NCBI RefSeq assembly: GCF_946407605.1
Contig: NZ_CAMJOS010000010.1
Location: 1-64,000 of the forward strand
Source: an uncultured Prevotella sp.
GTDB taxonomy: Bacteria > Bacteroidota > Bacteroidia > Bacteroidales > Bacteroidaceae
Direction of reading: 5' to 3'
DNA length: 64,000 nucleotides
The notes below the pieces were generated by a model. It worked only from the letters and a program-made list of their open reading frames with translations. It did not search any database and had not been told where the DNA came from. Shown here piece by piece: positions 41,201 through 48,372 of this stretch. The position numbers and the translations under genes were made by a program. Numbering within the stretch: the first letter of the stretch is position 1; each line of letters opens with the position of its first letter.

Positions 41201-44200
41201 GCTCCATTTACTTTCGTCATTCCAGTATGGATCATCTTTTGCGATCTGGTCAGAAGGACCGTCCTTATACAACTGCATGTACTTCTGTACACTCTCGTCG
41301 TTGAGCACATGGCCCATCATACCGCCACCATAGACCTCATAGACGCTGGCACCGGGCCAGAGGTTCACCTCGGTATACTCCGCCCAGGTGTCCTGACCCA
41401 GACCGGCACCAAACACCGCGGTGGTATATTTTGTGTTCAGGTCTTTATAAACTGGTGAGTAGATATTGACCTTGGCATAGAGCGTACGGCGCTCGTTGTT
41501 GTTACCGCCATAGATGTAACCCATCACGGTGGCTGTAGAGCTGTTGTAGTTCACGTTCGACTCATACACATCGCAAGGAGGCAGAATCTGGGTACCATAG
41601 GCACCTCCGAAGATGTTTCCATACTTCTTAAGATGCTTGGTCTTTCCTGGGTCATCATCTGTATCGGGCTCGGTGGAGTACATCGAGATGGTAGAGCCAT
41701 TGGGCACATTGATGACCGTACGACGGGTCACACCTTCGTTGTAACTACCACCGATGACATTACCAATCTGGCCGTGTAGCAGGTCAATGATACACGAGGC
41801 TTTGTCGAGGTCGAAACCAGCTGCTGTCGATGTGGCATAGTCATATTTCATACCCATGCCGTTGTAACTGCCGGAACCGAAAATCTCGGTGGTCTTGAAG
41901 TTCGGTAAGGTATTCGGGATATCGACAAGCACATAACTGCGGTCCTGAATCTTGTCGCCGTCGCGGTTGCCGGGGAAGCCGGTGCTACCGCCAAAGACGC
42001 CATGAACCTCATTATTGTCATCCTCAACAGGACGGAGATTCACGAAGGAACTCTCTTGCACGGGCATTGAACAGCCTGCGCCATAGAGATCTGTGTTGGT
42101 ATAGTCATAATAGCCATAACCACCACCGAAGATGGTATCTACACGGCCTCTCAGATACTCCACATAGGTAGAAGGCGCCTTGATCACATCGGGAACGTTA
42201 TCGGGGTGCTCTGTGTCGTAGCCATGAATCATGGCCTTCTTCTGGTCGTAGTTCTCAATGCGAGAGGTGAAGTCATAGCCCTCTCTGTAATGGCCCTCGA
42301 TAGTGCCACCGAAGTCGTTACCGCCATAGACGATATCTCGAACCCAGGGGAAGCCGCTCTTATAGTCACCGCTGCCGTTGGGCTGTCTGCCGATGTACAC
42401 CTCGGTATGTCCCAAAATGTTGGCATCGCTGGCACCACCGAAGGCATCGTAGATACGTCCGTTGCCCAGGTTCACATAGGTGTTGCCGCAGACGTCACCT
42501 TCGTTACCGCCACCATATATATATTCGGTCTCAGCCAGTTCTTCAACATATCCCTCGTTTGAGGTGGCTCTGGGGCGGCCGTTCAGGTTCACAGTACTGC
42601 TATAGCGGGGGTCGAACTCATAGTTACCTTCGCTATTCTTCTTGCCTACGACACCTTTCTCACCACCGCCGTAAACCTGGAAGGCATAGCCCTTGTGCAG
42701 GTTCACCGTGGTGCTGCCCCATATCTCGGTATCCTCACCATAGCCGGCACCGAATACTGACAGGGCTACAGCCATCACGTCGTCGCGCTGGTCAAGCAGT
42801 TCAACACCAGAAGCGGGATAACCATAGATACCAGTGCCTGTGCCGAACACGTTTTCTTTCTTCAGCACGTCCTCCTTGATGTTGATGACCACGTTGCCGT
42901 TCACATGACCACTGTTATAGCAGCCGCCATAAACGTTACCGCCCAGCAGACGTACATCTTCGTCGATGGGGCTGTTCGGGACTTCGACGAAGTCCTGTTC
43001 ATCGCCTTGGCTATACTGGCTACCGTCAGCGGTAATGCTTCCTCCAGAGGGTACGGTATGCTTGGTATAGTTATTAGCTACATAGGTGTAATACGTGCTA
43101 CCTGCTGCAAGTGCCGTCTCGGCAGCAATTCTGCTGTACGTGACCTTGTCATCAACTGTTTCCTTTCGATAGTATTGATCAGAGGCGGTTACTGTAATGC
43201 CACCAGTTGGTACCGTATGCTCTACGTATGGAGTATAGGTGTAATATACAGTTCCTGCAGTCAACTCCGTACCTGTTTTATAAGCGGTATAGGGATACCC
43301 CCACTTGTTGGTGTTCCAGATGAGGTCTGTATTGTTATCGTTCCAGCGCAGCGGCGTGATGGTCAGGTTTTCAAGGTTAATCTCCAGACGGTCCTTGATG
43401 GCGCCACTTTCTGATTTGGTATCGGTGAAGAAGGTCGAGCTGGTGGCGCCACGCTCGTCTTTGGCTCCCAGCACACCACCCTCATAGTCTGCGTTGTAGG
43501 TGCCAGCAGCAACGTTGGCATTGTTACAACCACCCACGAACTTGTCGTAGATGTTCAGACCGTGGCTGATGCTATAGCTATTGTGGCCAGGAATAGCCAT
43601 ACTACCTACATTACCACCACAGAAGAACGAACCCACATAGCTTGAGAATTCGTCGTAGGTGTCCTTATCGCTCTGGGCATCACCGTCGAACACAACGTCG
43701 GGCAGCTTAGTCATCACCACGCCGTCCATATACTCGGCAAAGGTGTCAGAGCTGGTCAGGAAAAGGGTGCTGTAGTCGCCATCGCCTCCCGATGTAGAAA
43801 GAGAACCGTCAGTTTCTTTCATAATGGCTCCATCCTTCACGCGGCCGGCATAAAGCTCCAGAATGTCGTTGTTAAGCATACTGGTACCGTTGTTGCCGAG
43901 AAACACATTATCGGCAACAACATGAGAGCCGAACTTGATTTCCATCATAGGACTCGTAACCTTTGAGTCCATTGATGCACTGTTACCACCGCAATATACG
44001 CCACCGTGGATGATGGTGCTTTGAGCTCCGGGGCCATTACCCTTCAAACGGATAGACACCTGCTCGGCATTAGGACGGAATTTGTTGAGGGCTTGGGCTG
44101 ATTCCAATTGGGTAAATGTGGAACCTTCCGACTTGTCCAATATCTTATTAACATCGTAGTAGAAGTCCTTATACAAATCCATGGCTCCTAAGTCGGCATT

Positions 44201-45655
44201 ATCGGTATAGGCATACGAGCCGTTGCCGCCGCCATAGACATCGCCATAGACGGTGGTATAGATACCTATGGCATTGCCACCATAGACCGTACCCGAGATG
44301 TCGTTACCACCATAGACATTGGTGATTTGACCGCCCCTGACCAGTGTACGAGCCGCCAAGCCAGTGGGGAAGTTATAGCCCGGCAGGTTACCCACCGTGA
44401 TATCCTCTCCAGAGGAATCCAACGGTCTGACGTCAGAACGGCGGCAACCGCCATAGACGTTATAGACTGACAGCGCATTTTTATAATAAGGTATAGGATC
44501 TATTTCCAACAGCAGACCCGTAGGACTGGTCATTCGACCTTCGTTACCGCCGGAATACAGGTCACGAATCAAGCCTTTTTGCAGGTTCCATGTCGGGCGG
44601 ATGGCCATGTCAGCCTTGTTGTTACCACCATAGACTCGGGCGAAGTTAAAGTTGGTATTGTCAAGGTGTGCCTGGAAGGTCTTCAGCTGAACTCGTTCCT
44701 TCAGATAGTTAAAGGTGTTAGCTGCGTACCATTTAAGAGAATGCTCAGCTTCGGACTCTAAGTCTGAAATTTTTTCAGAATCTGATGACCACTGTGCTTG
44801 AGCGTAATTGGCAATCAACGTACTAAGACCCTGACTTTCGTTGCGGATGCTGATGGTGGTGTTATCCGTCACCGTAGCATTGTTACCACCGCCATAGAGG
44901 TGGGCTATACAGCCACCCTTGATTTCCAGATAGGTCTTGCCCAGCACCGGCAGGTAGGTCTTGTCCTTGTCAACGGTGATGGTGGCAATCGGTTTATCGC
45001 CAACCTTCTTAGGAATCAGATAGACATCATAAGTCTTGGTCTCGCTGGTTCTCTTGGAGGCGTCTTCCTCGTATTTATATTCACCATTGCCGCCGCCAAA
45101 CAGACTGCCGACGACAACGGCGTAGTTCTCAATAGTATCACCAGACTCAACCTTTGATGAGCGGCTGGTACGAACATAGGCATTCCATGTCTCATCGACG
45201 ATATTCGTCTCAGGATGTGCCTTCTTATAGTTCTCCTTGGCCTTATCCTTTGTTCCTGCAGTAGTAATCTCTGCGGCTGTAGGCTCAGGAACGACGTCGG
45301 TCAGTCCCCTCGGGTTATCTTCCGTCTTCACAGGAACGGTCGATGAGCCGATGGTGCCGGCAATATCGTTACCGCCATAGACATTGGTGATGAAGATGTC
45401 GCCAGAGGCCTCCTCTCCGTCGATGTTGACGTAGGCACGGCCTCCCACGTCGGCCATTCGGGCTCCGGCATAGACGTTGTTCAGGTCACCGTTCTTCACC
45501 GTCACGTTGGTGTTGCCCTTTACCTTACCCTTGTTGCCGCCGCCATATACGTTACCACCAATCTTAGGCGCAGTGTCCTTAGACACAGGCTCCTGTCCCA
45601 GAGCAACAACTGTGCTCAGGAGTCCCAGAATCAATATGGTGATAAACTTTCTCAT
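32258..45655 (-). CDS. Giant YGGG-repeat protein (4465 aa) with T9SS sorting domain
   Basis: 4465 residues. Signal peptide (about 1-21, MRKFITILILGLLSTVVALGQ). Residues about 30-2170 are YGGG repeats with loops longer than in the 7318-residue protein. Residues about 2200-3400 carry a looser repeated module with the core Y-x2-(L/M)-(P/S)-x2-(E/D)-R (KLPNEQRHY, SMSESDRDY, LMSASERAL). A GLUG-like stretch follows (FEGTLHGDGHTISGLN, then LFNKLCGNVYNLGVMG). The last 65 residues form a type A T9SS C-terminal domain (VNVRILTMNG...GVYIVQSADGKLLKKLTVR), so it should cross the outer membrane by T9SS and be attached to the surface. No enzyme motif is visible. The gene starts 72 bp after the last fimbrillin gene, so it is probably the end of that operon. 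Confidence 0.88.
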   Translation of the reverse strand: MRKFITILILGLLSTVVALGQEPVSKDTAPKIGGNVYGGGNKGKVKGNTNVTVKNGDLNNVYAGARMADVGGRAYVNIDGEEASGDIFITNVYGGNDIAGTIGSSTVPVKTEDNPRGLTDVVPEPTAAEITTAGTKDKAKENYKKAHPETNIVDETWNAYVRTSRSSKVESGDTIENYAVVVGSLFGGGNGEYKYEEDASKRTSETKTYDVYLIPKKVGDKPIATITVDKDKTYLPVLGKTYLEIKGGCIAHLYGGGNNATVTDNTTISIRNESQGLSTLIANYAQAQWSSDSEKISDLESEAEHSLKWYAANTFNYLKERVQLKTFQAHLDNTNFNFARVYGGNNKADMAIRPTWNLQKGLIRDLYSGGNEGRMTSPTGLLLEIDPIPYYKNALSVYNVYGGCRRSDVRPLDSSGEDITVGNLPGYNFPTGLAARTLVRGGQITNVYGGNDISGTVYGGNAIGIYTTVYGDVYGGGNGSYAYTDNADLGAMDLYKDFYYDVNKILDKSEGSTFTQLESAQALNKFRPNAEQVSIRLKGNGPGAQSTIIHGGVYCGGNSASMDSKVTSPMMEIKFGSHVVADNVFLGNNGTSMLNNDILELYAGRVKDGAIMKETDGSLSTSGGDGDYSTLFLTSSDTFAEYMDGVVMTKLPDVVFDGDAQSDKDTYDEFSSYVGSFFCGGNVGSMAIPGHNSYSISHGLNIYDKFVGGCNNANVAAGTYNADYEGGVLGAKDERGATSSTFFTDTKSESGAIKDRLEINLENLTITPLRWNDNNTDLIWNTNKWGYPYTAYKTGTELTAGTVYYTYTPYVEHTVPTGGITVTASDQYYRKETVDDKVTYSRIAAETALAAGSTYYTYVANNYTKHTVPSGGSITADGSQYSQGDEQDFVEVPNSPIDEDVRLLGGNVYGGCYNSGHVNGNVVINIKEDVLKKENVFGTGTGIYGYPASGVELLDQRDDVMAVALSVFGAGYGEDTEIWGSTTVNLHKGYAFQVYGGGEKGVVGKKNSEGNYEFDPRYSSTVNLNGRPRATSNEGYVEELAETEYIYGGGNEGDVCGNTYVNLGNGRIYDAFGGASDANILGHTEVYIGRQPNGSGDYKSGFPWVRDIVYGGNDFGGTIEGHYREGYDFTSRIENYDQKKAMIHGYDTEHPDNVPDVIKAPSTYVEYLRGRVDTIFGGGYGYYDYTNTDLYGAGCSMPVQESSFVNLRPVEDDNNEVHGVFGGSTGFPGNRDGDKIQDRSYVLVDIPNTLPNFKTTEIFGSGSYNGMGMKYDYATSTAAGFDLDKASCIIDLLHGQIGNVIGGSYNEGVTRRTVINVPNGSTISMYSTEPDTDDDPGKTKHLKKYGNIFGGAYGTQILPPCDVYESNVNYNSSTATVMGYIYGGNNNERRTLYAKVNIYSPVYKDLNTKYTTAVFGAGLGQDTWAEYTEVNLWPGASVYEVYGGGMMGHVLNDESVQKYMQLYKDGPSDQIAKDDPYWNDESKWSIANGVRIPNTDELKAKWAADWKNAWTLGSYFVPTATDGSGKLAYTDYVDNTATNLANSKLARTADMDDRDYSNYSSDEKAKRFKKYDTNVIIHEGATVSGYAYGGGYGKSSAALSGDVYGTTYIALLGGTVKKDLYAAGTSGSIYDLFGVGTYNGDSESEDYNPYGFTASANVYVKGGSVRNVYGGGWEGGVGYHAGDISTTTARDIDGETHVVIGDIGGSSFTNGKPTVQRNAYGGGEGGAVFGTTNITVNNGYIGYVHLNANQKQNEMGWIIDTDETIEDHYEEKIIDDTYKDQTTGEFIPNRNLDDAGNVFGGGYVDNSSVDKTHVKILGGHIRNSAFGGGEIAAIGRGAITETKHGEDIVRTLSGLYRPGKTHIEMYGGHVNRNVFGGGRGYDNLGRYGKLHADGCVFGQTEVHIHGGEIGSAARLDYGDGNVFGGGDIGYVYSAYENADGSFGKGVSVGVRYNAGLDPNHKDYNYQGYYYKHKWADDAQVPAGATIDNEGFFTEKNEKGDDERMFTEDCKVLIEPHCMSFADLSFTGIKYAKGQEVAEIDLDYLKSSDQLAGIDANGIVTAADGITFDRTYLSGSYVPTAALNTLGKKNADRRWDNLDPYGIIIHNAVFAGGNTPSGKSVTNANVASVFGNATASINDVYHRDLISLGTNHQGGLYGDGNLTLVDGYRELNITNYGTDYYSIAEEITIDQYKALPAREADYYELKFTCIENCTDKEGTNYKKSTTEGSTTTKASTITYDELLTLFLTEKKDNQGNIIYVEGTQTPVMVSIKYNNIDVLKKVNDEWMPNSRLVDGKDKPYFWEESGVLPVYAGRPMNTIQRADFCGVWGSRMVMQGARDRVPDEVDLTNYTINRVREVSLNKKISSAGDAEGTEAYQHGNYFGIYNIVNYLGALSSDVDFGGESDTNGYGAIRTTDNENTETYGPDLNPTGASITLKSDLTADDKTKTLTAAAAIPGVTVSGETITANTVEALYKLRSISGLNITGTPLNQTFYDWKKLHHNERKRNNGNSHNKVALASGVYLEITTEESTGNGLYEKVWGPITGVVELDLINVSTGIGGGFVYAKNIHGVRSKTGHKNTTLTALNSGAVTHWDYEYSEPSTTSDADDPNQKEWETSGNFVHSTQTIIDDCYNISNRYLGTNRVPAHYWYIKGSVYVYDQYISAYTGSPNAFSEAVDIPLTITAASHGSMKLLDVKPNRYAYYSQPGVKLTGDKKISIGDKTYSLNDPISYWDWYLMSASERALFIENTYVNCVAVNIDNEKENGEPKIYAPGTYVMTESEFNNFGTHTYKNAEGEVIEDADKNTADKDYIFRPSNDLGHDTGYMLTYQVNNPGAWDTWYTPKTGNSLTGKITKKVYNTDTSIDKDAYEDGPTYRLDTSKLEGATSIVLGQSDYKVGDLISKSIEDAYPYTTDTKPANQADFEKAYIIIDDVTITEGTDNRHLNPGATISATQKSNNNLTNSQCDEAYICTKTIQLSKTDLIYRDTKMSKTQALSYLTGTDGVNAQMNALYTGASAMTTEAIKALATSGDFTSDKKSSLLQLANLRDDLTSYLVPAYYCTKDGKYGGSSYGKDVNYRGLEAWSSMSESDRDYFIFNYDALDLLIDPTYGVTKTSTGQTVQEEGKKYQYDGNYTTSSQVKDETTGNKARYSLNRALDYTATYKGSETATYNTITLSPNHEYTSEEYEKLPNEQRHYVAIHVKDGKLVEETTGEGESAVTTTYYKVYVVNNSFQIGNTPYAVGSTITYETFSGLTDQSNITVLTFPEGEKDNTYYYCRESYEVDDVEDAYGTAVTNLQGLKDSDNKLISGITGTQGYDADGNSVSIKSEAYTTDDVVPIGLVINATNYDELEAKNKQKNFTFHGISPTETSTLYVSRESNIYNLSKDKIITVIYQYDYEESDNSGNVTPVSERHVLNIHIKFESGVPVVEDITKPDIILPGDFITIGEPNVLPGAYEVTGGGWELFETQRDAESHVNGRDYNPTFDPLYWYQHDWYVAYYAKSYLGRTYSNAVPVSVANYHDLANVMSDGNKTHHMYIDHEGVKRDPKIYINDYSKSGQNGLDLLKDLFDLSLITTDSNNDGLVDDGKFKDHHLLASQVKGGANLDFFLRTDIDHSKKWVTNPAYNAETNPSVPEFIQEDNPWTPIASGSDPCFEGTLHGDGHTISGLNPATGTTGSLFNKLCGNVYNLGVMGSFTGAGVADTGDGYVESCWVKTTGTTPLSTKPYPVFGDPTRTSGYQVVNSYYSDSNKDLYNIGTNDRGTATQMADEAFYNGEVAYDLNNFYLHKRHAIQPSGTVDETKWEDRYFTVNEDNTLTLQPYKVYADAPTKCSSGHGGFKYVEDRFANEDFLYAAGSIPTSKDERYYTETVKDPDTNKDVERSGYYPIYPDDYLFFGQKLTYGWAIEAHQDVPTAVVKDNTGRLSQTSKANRVYRAPAYYRSSKMNVAHFNPDAYLAQKSKDGTKEAHPNMTAIDFAGHNNTNEVTGTYVLGWDNTTNWFYLPLLDDDGLQSIVNCDETQNLLVYAPQATTTKTTEYANQKTYTVLNDYFVDPAYSTYYKYPTSYRIVEEANTSSIRGHLVQNDFTATSDHLLVDKQDFNAPMGYTFASNKRMWYQRTPSDGEFVDRTKGWQGISIPFTAELVTTDQKGEITHFYSGSRESENNTHSKIGHEYWLREFTGITTSGDPEISKANFTYPDASSGDKNYTNTFLWDYYYKNANQKDANKDTYQTYYQSAHTHSGYPLLQGKTPYLIGFPGQTYYEFDLSGSFKAQHTDTPEPDKLDKQTITFASQTGISIGVSDSEMGGVTKNGYTFKPSYMNEELAVGNYVMNSESNAYNKLDADAETNKTNKVTTSLYAFRPYFEKATNNSRVTRSIIFSNDENSDMPHEEYSDGDIDDTGKLIVKTSRLKIDVKSTLKETVNVRILTMNGITINTFALEPGQTVETRLSNAGVYIVQSADGKLLKKLTVR
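32261..32480 (-). other. T9SS type A C-terminal sorting domain
   Basis: The C-terminus of the 4465-residue protein shows the family pattern: V..L...G..V......G....(L)..(G)VY(I/V)...DG....K(L/V). Here it reads VRILTMNGITINTFALEPG, then SNAGVYIVQSADGKLLKKLTV. Proteins with this domain are exported by PorU/PorV-type machinery. Confidence 0.88.
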
Positions 45656-45660
45656 TTATC

Positions 45661-45740
45661 TTTCAATTTTCAACTTTCAACTTTCAACTTTCCGCTCGGC
45701 TTTGCCGCTTGGCTCGTCCAAGAACTTTCAACTTTCCACT
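45661..45740. repeat. CAACTTT heptamers flanking a family B-like palindrome
   Basis: CAACTTT units (45661-45690), a double hairpin at about 45692-45722 (CGGC-TTT-GCCG and CTTGG-CTCGT-CCAAG), then more CAACTTT units. On the minus coding strand these read TTGAAAG, and the TGA stop of the 419-residue fimbrillin gene (45728-45730) is one of these units. Confidence 0.85.
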
Positions 45741-46987
45741 TTTACAGTTGGATTATCCAGATCCGGTTCCGACAGCATATACAGATACGTCGGCTGAACG
45801 GTCAGATTGATTGTATATCTGTGTCCGCGTTTTGCTGAGGTCTGACCAAGGAACAACTTAGTGATATCAAGCGTGTTCGTGGCCTTACAGTCCTTGCGGA
45901 TGAGGTTATTATTCAAGTCATAGACATCGTAGGTGGTGGTCAGTTTCACCTTGGTGACTGCGTCGGGCATGAAGCTGCCCTGGAATGTCTTGTAGTCTGT
46001 GTTCAACTCCTCGCCGTCCTCGTTGGTATAGAAGGTGCCAGTGCCCGTCTCGGTGCCGCTAGGCGTAAAGACGATATTGGTGAGGGGGTTGTCGCCCGAT
46101 GCGTTGGCCTCAATTGTGATGACTGCTTTCATCTTTTTCTTCGTTGGCGTGTCACCAGTGAAAGCCTGCAGACTCAGCTCCTTCAGCTTGATGGTGCGCA
46201 GGGCGTTATAGTCACGGTGTACTCTTATATTGAAGCGCATGGCGGCGTAGAGGTGGTCAAACAGCAGATAGACGTAGTTGCCGCCAGTACCGTCAGTGCC
46301 CGTGGTCCGGGCTTCATACCTGAAATCACCGCGCTTCAGTCCTGTGACGCTGTAGTCTGTCGGGTCAGCCTTATAGTCGTCCTTGCCGTTCTTGGCACCG
46401 ATAATCACGCAGAGGTCATAACCCATCACGGTGTTCAGCTGCTCTAATGTCAGCACAGCACCGTCGGCATAGGTCTTGCCCGCACCCGTCAGATGCTCAA
46501 TCTTTGGCTCCACGAAATCCTCGTGAGGAATGTAGCCATAGAGGTAATAGCTCGTTGCCTCCAGGTTCTTCTTGCTCACGCGCCATTTGCCGCTACTCTT
46601 ATAGAAGAACTCCTCTTCCATATTCTCTTTATAGTCATTGTCCGACTCTCCATCCTTCTGCTCTCTGGCGAAGAACACGCTGATGGGCATGTCTGCCAGA
46701 ATCTCGTCGATGCTATAGTCCGAGGGCGGTATCCAGCCTCTGGTAATACCATTGGCCTCCTCAAAACCAGACACATAGCCGTTGACCTCCAGCGAGGTCA
46801 TCTCCGGTGCAGTCTCGTCGTCAGACGAGCAACCCATAAGAAGTGAAGAGTGAAGAGTGAAGAGTGAAGAATTTGCTACCGCCAATAGGAGGCTATACCT
46901 GATATTGTGAGAGCATAGCTCAACTAGATGCCGAGTTGCTCTCTGCATCTTGTCAACTATAGTAGCTATGTTAATTCTTTTCTTCAT
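45728..46987 (-). CDS. Fimbrillin-like lipoprotein, Mfa1/FimA type (419 aa)
   Basis: A surface fimbrial subunit candidate. The lipobox SLLMGC places the lipidated Cys at residue 53, unusually far in because the signal peptide region (about 37-50) translates a GGCGGTAGCAAA box plus GTGAAGA heptamers as AVANSSLFTLHSSLL. An (I)TR(G) motif at Arg83, 30 residues after the Cys, matches the site where Arg-specific proteolysis matures P. gingivalis fimbrillins. Mfa-like features follow: FDHLYAAMRFNIRV (about 240-253) and a C-terminal GHRYTINLTV. It lacks the YWDY motif and the C-terminal extension of the 590-819-residue relatives, so it may be an anchor or tip subunit. It is fifth of five fimbrillin genes, 72 bp before the 4465-residue YGGG gene. 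The stop codon comes from a heptamer tract. Confidence 0.8.
   Translation of the reverse strand: MKKRINIATIVDKMQRATRHLVELCSHNIRYSLLLAVANSSLFTLHSSLLMGCSSDDETAPEMTSLEVNGYVSGFEEANGITRGWIPPSDYSIDEILADMPISVFFAREQKDGESDNDYKENMEEEFFYKSSGKWRVSKKNLEATSYYLYGYIPHEDFVEPKIEHLTGAGKTYADGAVLTLEQLNTVMGYDLCVIIGAKNGKDDYKADPTDYSVTGLKRGDFRYEARTTGTDGTGGNYVYLLFDHLYAAMRFNIRVHRDYNALRTIKLKELSLQAFTGDTPTKKKMKAVITIEANASGDNPLTNIVFTPSGTETGTGTFYTNEDGEELNTDYKTFQGSFMPDAVTKVKLTTTYDVYDLNNNLIRKDCKATNTLDITKLFLGQTSAKRGHRYTINLTVQPTYLYMLSEPDLDNPTVKVES
46841..46883 (-). repeat. GTGAAGA heptamer tract plus GGCGGTAGCAAA inside a signal peptide
   Basis: On the minus strand, GGCGGTAGCAAA is followed by about four TTCACTC-type units, read without stops inside the signal peptide of the 419-residue fimbrillin. 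Gain or loss of one 7-bp unit would shift the frame just before the lipobox. Confidence 0.85.
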
Positions 46988-46989
46988 TC

Positions 46990-47010
46990 TTAACTCTTAA
47001 CTCTTAACTC
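46990..47010. repeat. TTAACTC heptamer x3 at the stop codon of the 392-residue fimbrillin
   Basis: Three exact TTAACTC units. Read on the minus strand (GAGTTAA) they contain TAA in every frame. The TGA stop of the 392-residue gene (47009-47011) overlaps the last unit. The tract fills the gap to the next fimbrillin start at 46987. Confidence 0.9.
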
Positions 47011-48187
47011 ACCAATTGTACACATCATGGTCCTTTGTCATCTCTGTCCAGGATGTAAAGGCCGACTGTACCAGCTCTATCTCAACGCCACCCTGCTCGG
47101 TAATCTTAAAGATATAGGTGTAGCTGTATCCGGGCTTCCACTGCATAAACTCGGCCGGCACCACTGCCGTCTTATCCTCAGTGTCCTTAGCCATCCTGAT
47201 GGTCATCGTATAGCTGCCCTGAGGATTGTTGGGGTCAATAGGCAGTACCGTGTACCATTTCTCTGTGCCATCGACGATATACTCCTCAGTGAAGGCTTCG
47301 AGCGTCTCACCTGTTTCCGGAGTGGCCTCTGGCGTCACACTATATGATTCTTCTATCTCGTTTCCAGTCAACGGGTATCTCACCGTGAAGCTGCCTATCA
47401 GGGCAATCTCCTTAGTGGTGTCCGTCGGCTTGAATGACTTTGTCTTAATCTTGTTGCCCTCCTGTTCGAAAGAGTAGGTAAACATAAACCTTACTCTCGC
47501 AAAGGGCTTCATAAACTCCAGCTGCACGGGCTTCCCGAACAGACGGGTGGGGTAGTCCGCCTCATTTCCCGTTGAGAACCACAGCTTGCTGAAGAACGGC
47601 GTTGCCGCAATGTTGGCAACCATCTTTTCCTCGGCAGTGCCATCACCATCTCTTACTGATGACGCATTTGCCGTAAACTCAAACTTATAAGTCTCATTAT
47701 TGGTCCCGTAGGCCCCAGTCAGTCCTCCAGTTACTCCAAAGAACCTATATGCCTTGGCTCCCCAGTCCCAGTACTTGATGGTCTGTTCCGGGTCGCCACC
47801 CGTTTCCTGTGCCACATACTCCCAGCCGTTAGTGTTGCTGGTTGTGGTGGCGGCGCTGCCGTCAATCCAGTTAACGGTATAGCCTGGGAACACCGTCTGG
47901 TAAGTGCTGTATGGTGTCCCGTCCGGGCCATCGTTCTTATAGCCCCACACCTTAAAGGTGGTAGTGCTCTCGCTCAGCGGCGTAGCGGCTCGGGTCATCC
48001 CATAAGCCCTGGCTCCAGCGCCTCCGTTGTTCACCGCCGTTTCCTCACCCTCTTTTGCAGAGAAGGCAATCGGCGTGCCAGTTACGGGCACATCCTGCTC
48101 GTCCGAGTCATCGGAAGAGCAACAGCTCCAGGCCATGCCCATCAGCATCACCATCGCCATCCAAATGATATGTCCGTATTTCTTCAT
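47009..48187 (-). CDS. Fimbrillin-like lipoprotein (392 aa)
   Basis: A fimbrial subunit candidate exported as a lipoprotein. Lipobox MAWSC, Cys22, then an acidic Ser-rich spacer (CSSDDSDEQD). The MTRA motif (Arg66) lies 44 residues after the Cys, a fimbrillin-type Arg maturation site. It shares NGWEYVAQ, QTIKYWDWGAKAYRFF and QWKPGYSYTYIFKI with the 590-, 621- and 819-residue relatives. It ends about 30 residues after that last motif, so it lacks the long C-terminal extension those three carry. It is fourth of five in the operon, 21 bp of heptamers before the next gene and 185 bp after the previous one. Confidence 0.83.
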   Translation of the reverse strand: MKKYGHIIWMAMVMLMGMAWSCCSSDDSDEQDVPVTGTPIAFSAKEGEETAVNNGGAGARAYGMTRAATPLSESTTTFKVWGYKNDGPDGTPYSTYQTVFPGYTVNWIDGSAATTTSNTNGWEYVAQETGGDPEQTIKYWDWGAKAYRFFGVTGGLTGAYGTNNETYKFEFTANASSVRDGDGTAEEKMVANIAATPFFSKLWFSTGNEADYPTRLFGKPVQLEFMKPFARVRFMFTYSFEQEGNKIKTKSFKPTDTTKEIALIGSFTVRYPLTGNEIEESYSVTPEATPETGETLEAFTEEYIVDGTEKWYTVLPIDPNNPQGSYTMTIRMAKDTEDKTAVVPAEFMQWKPGYSYTYIFKITEQGGVEIELVQSAFTSWTEMTKDHDVYNW

Positions 48188-48218
48188 ATTCTTATTCTCT
48201 TTTTGTTTTCTTGTCTTA

Positions 48219-48310
48219 TTCTTTTCTTGTCTTCTTGTCTTACATCTTCCCTCTTCCCTCTTCCCTCTTACATCTTCCTTCTTCCATCTTACCTCTTCCT
48301 TCTTATTCTT
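48219..48310. repeat. CTTCCCT / CTTGTCTT heptamer-like tract in an intergenic leader
   Basis: The 185-bp gap 48188-48372 holds pyrimidine-rich units CTTCCCT x3 and degenerate CTTCCTT, CATCTTA and CTTGTCT units. On the transcribed (minus) strand they are purine-rich (GGAAGAGG), could resemble Shine-Dalgarno sequence and lie just upstream of the 392-residue gene. Confidence 0.75.
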
Positions 48311-48326
48311 TCGCTTCTCCTTCCCG

Positions 48327-48352
48327 CCCGCCGAGGCTTAATCCTCGGCGGG
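48327..48352 (-). promoter_or_regulatory. Strong 10-bp hairpin between fimbrillin genes
   Basis: CCCGCCGAGG and CCTCGGCGGG with a 6-base loop, about 20 bp after the 590-residue gene. No T-run follows on the minus strand, so it is more likely an mRNA-stabilising or processing hairpin inside the operon than a full terminator. Confidence 0.65.
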
Positions 48353-48372
48353 CTAGGGGAGAGCGTTAGAGA

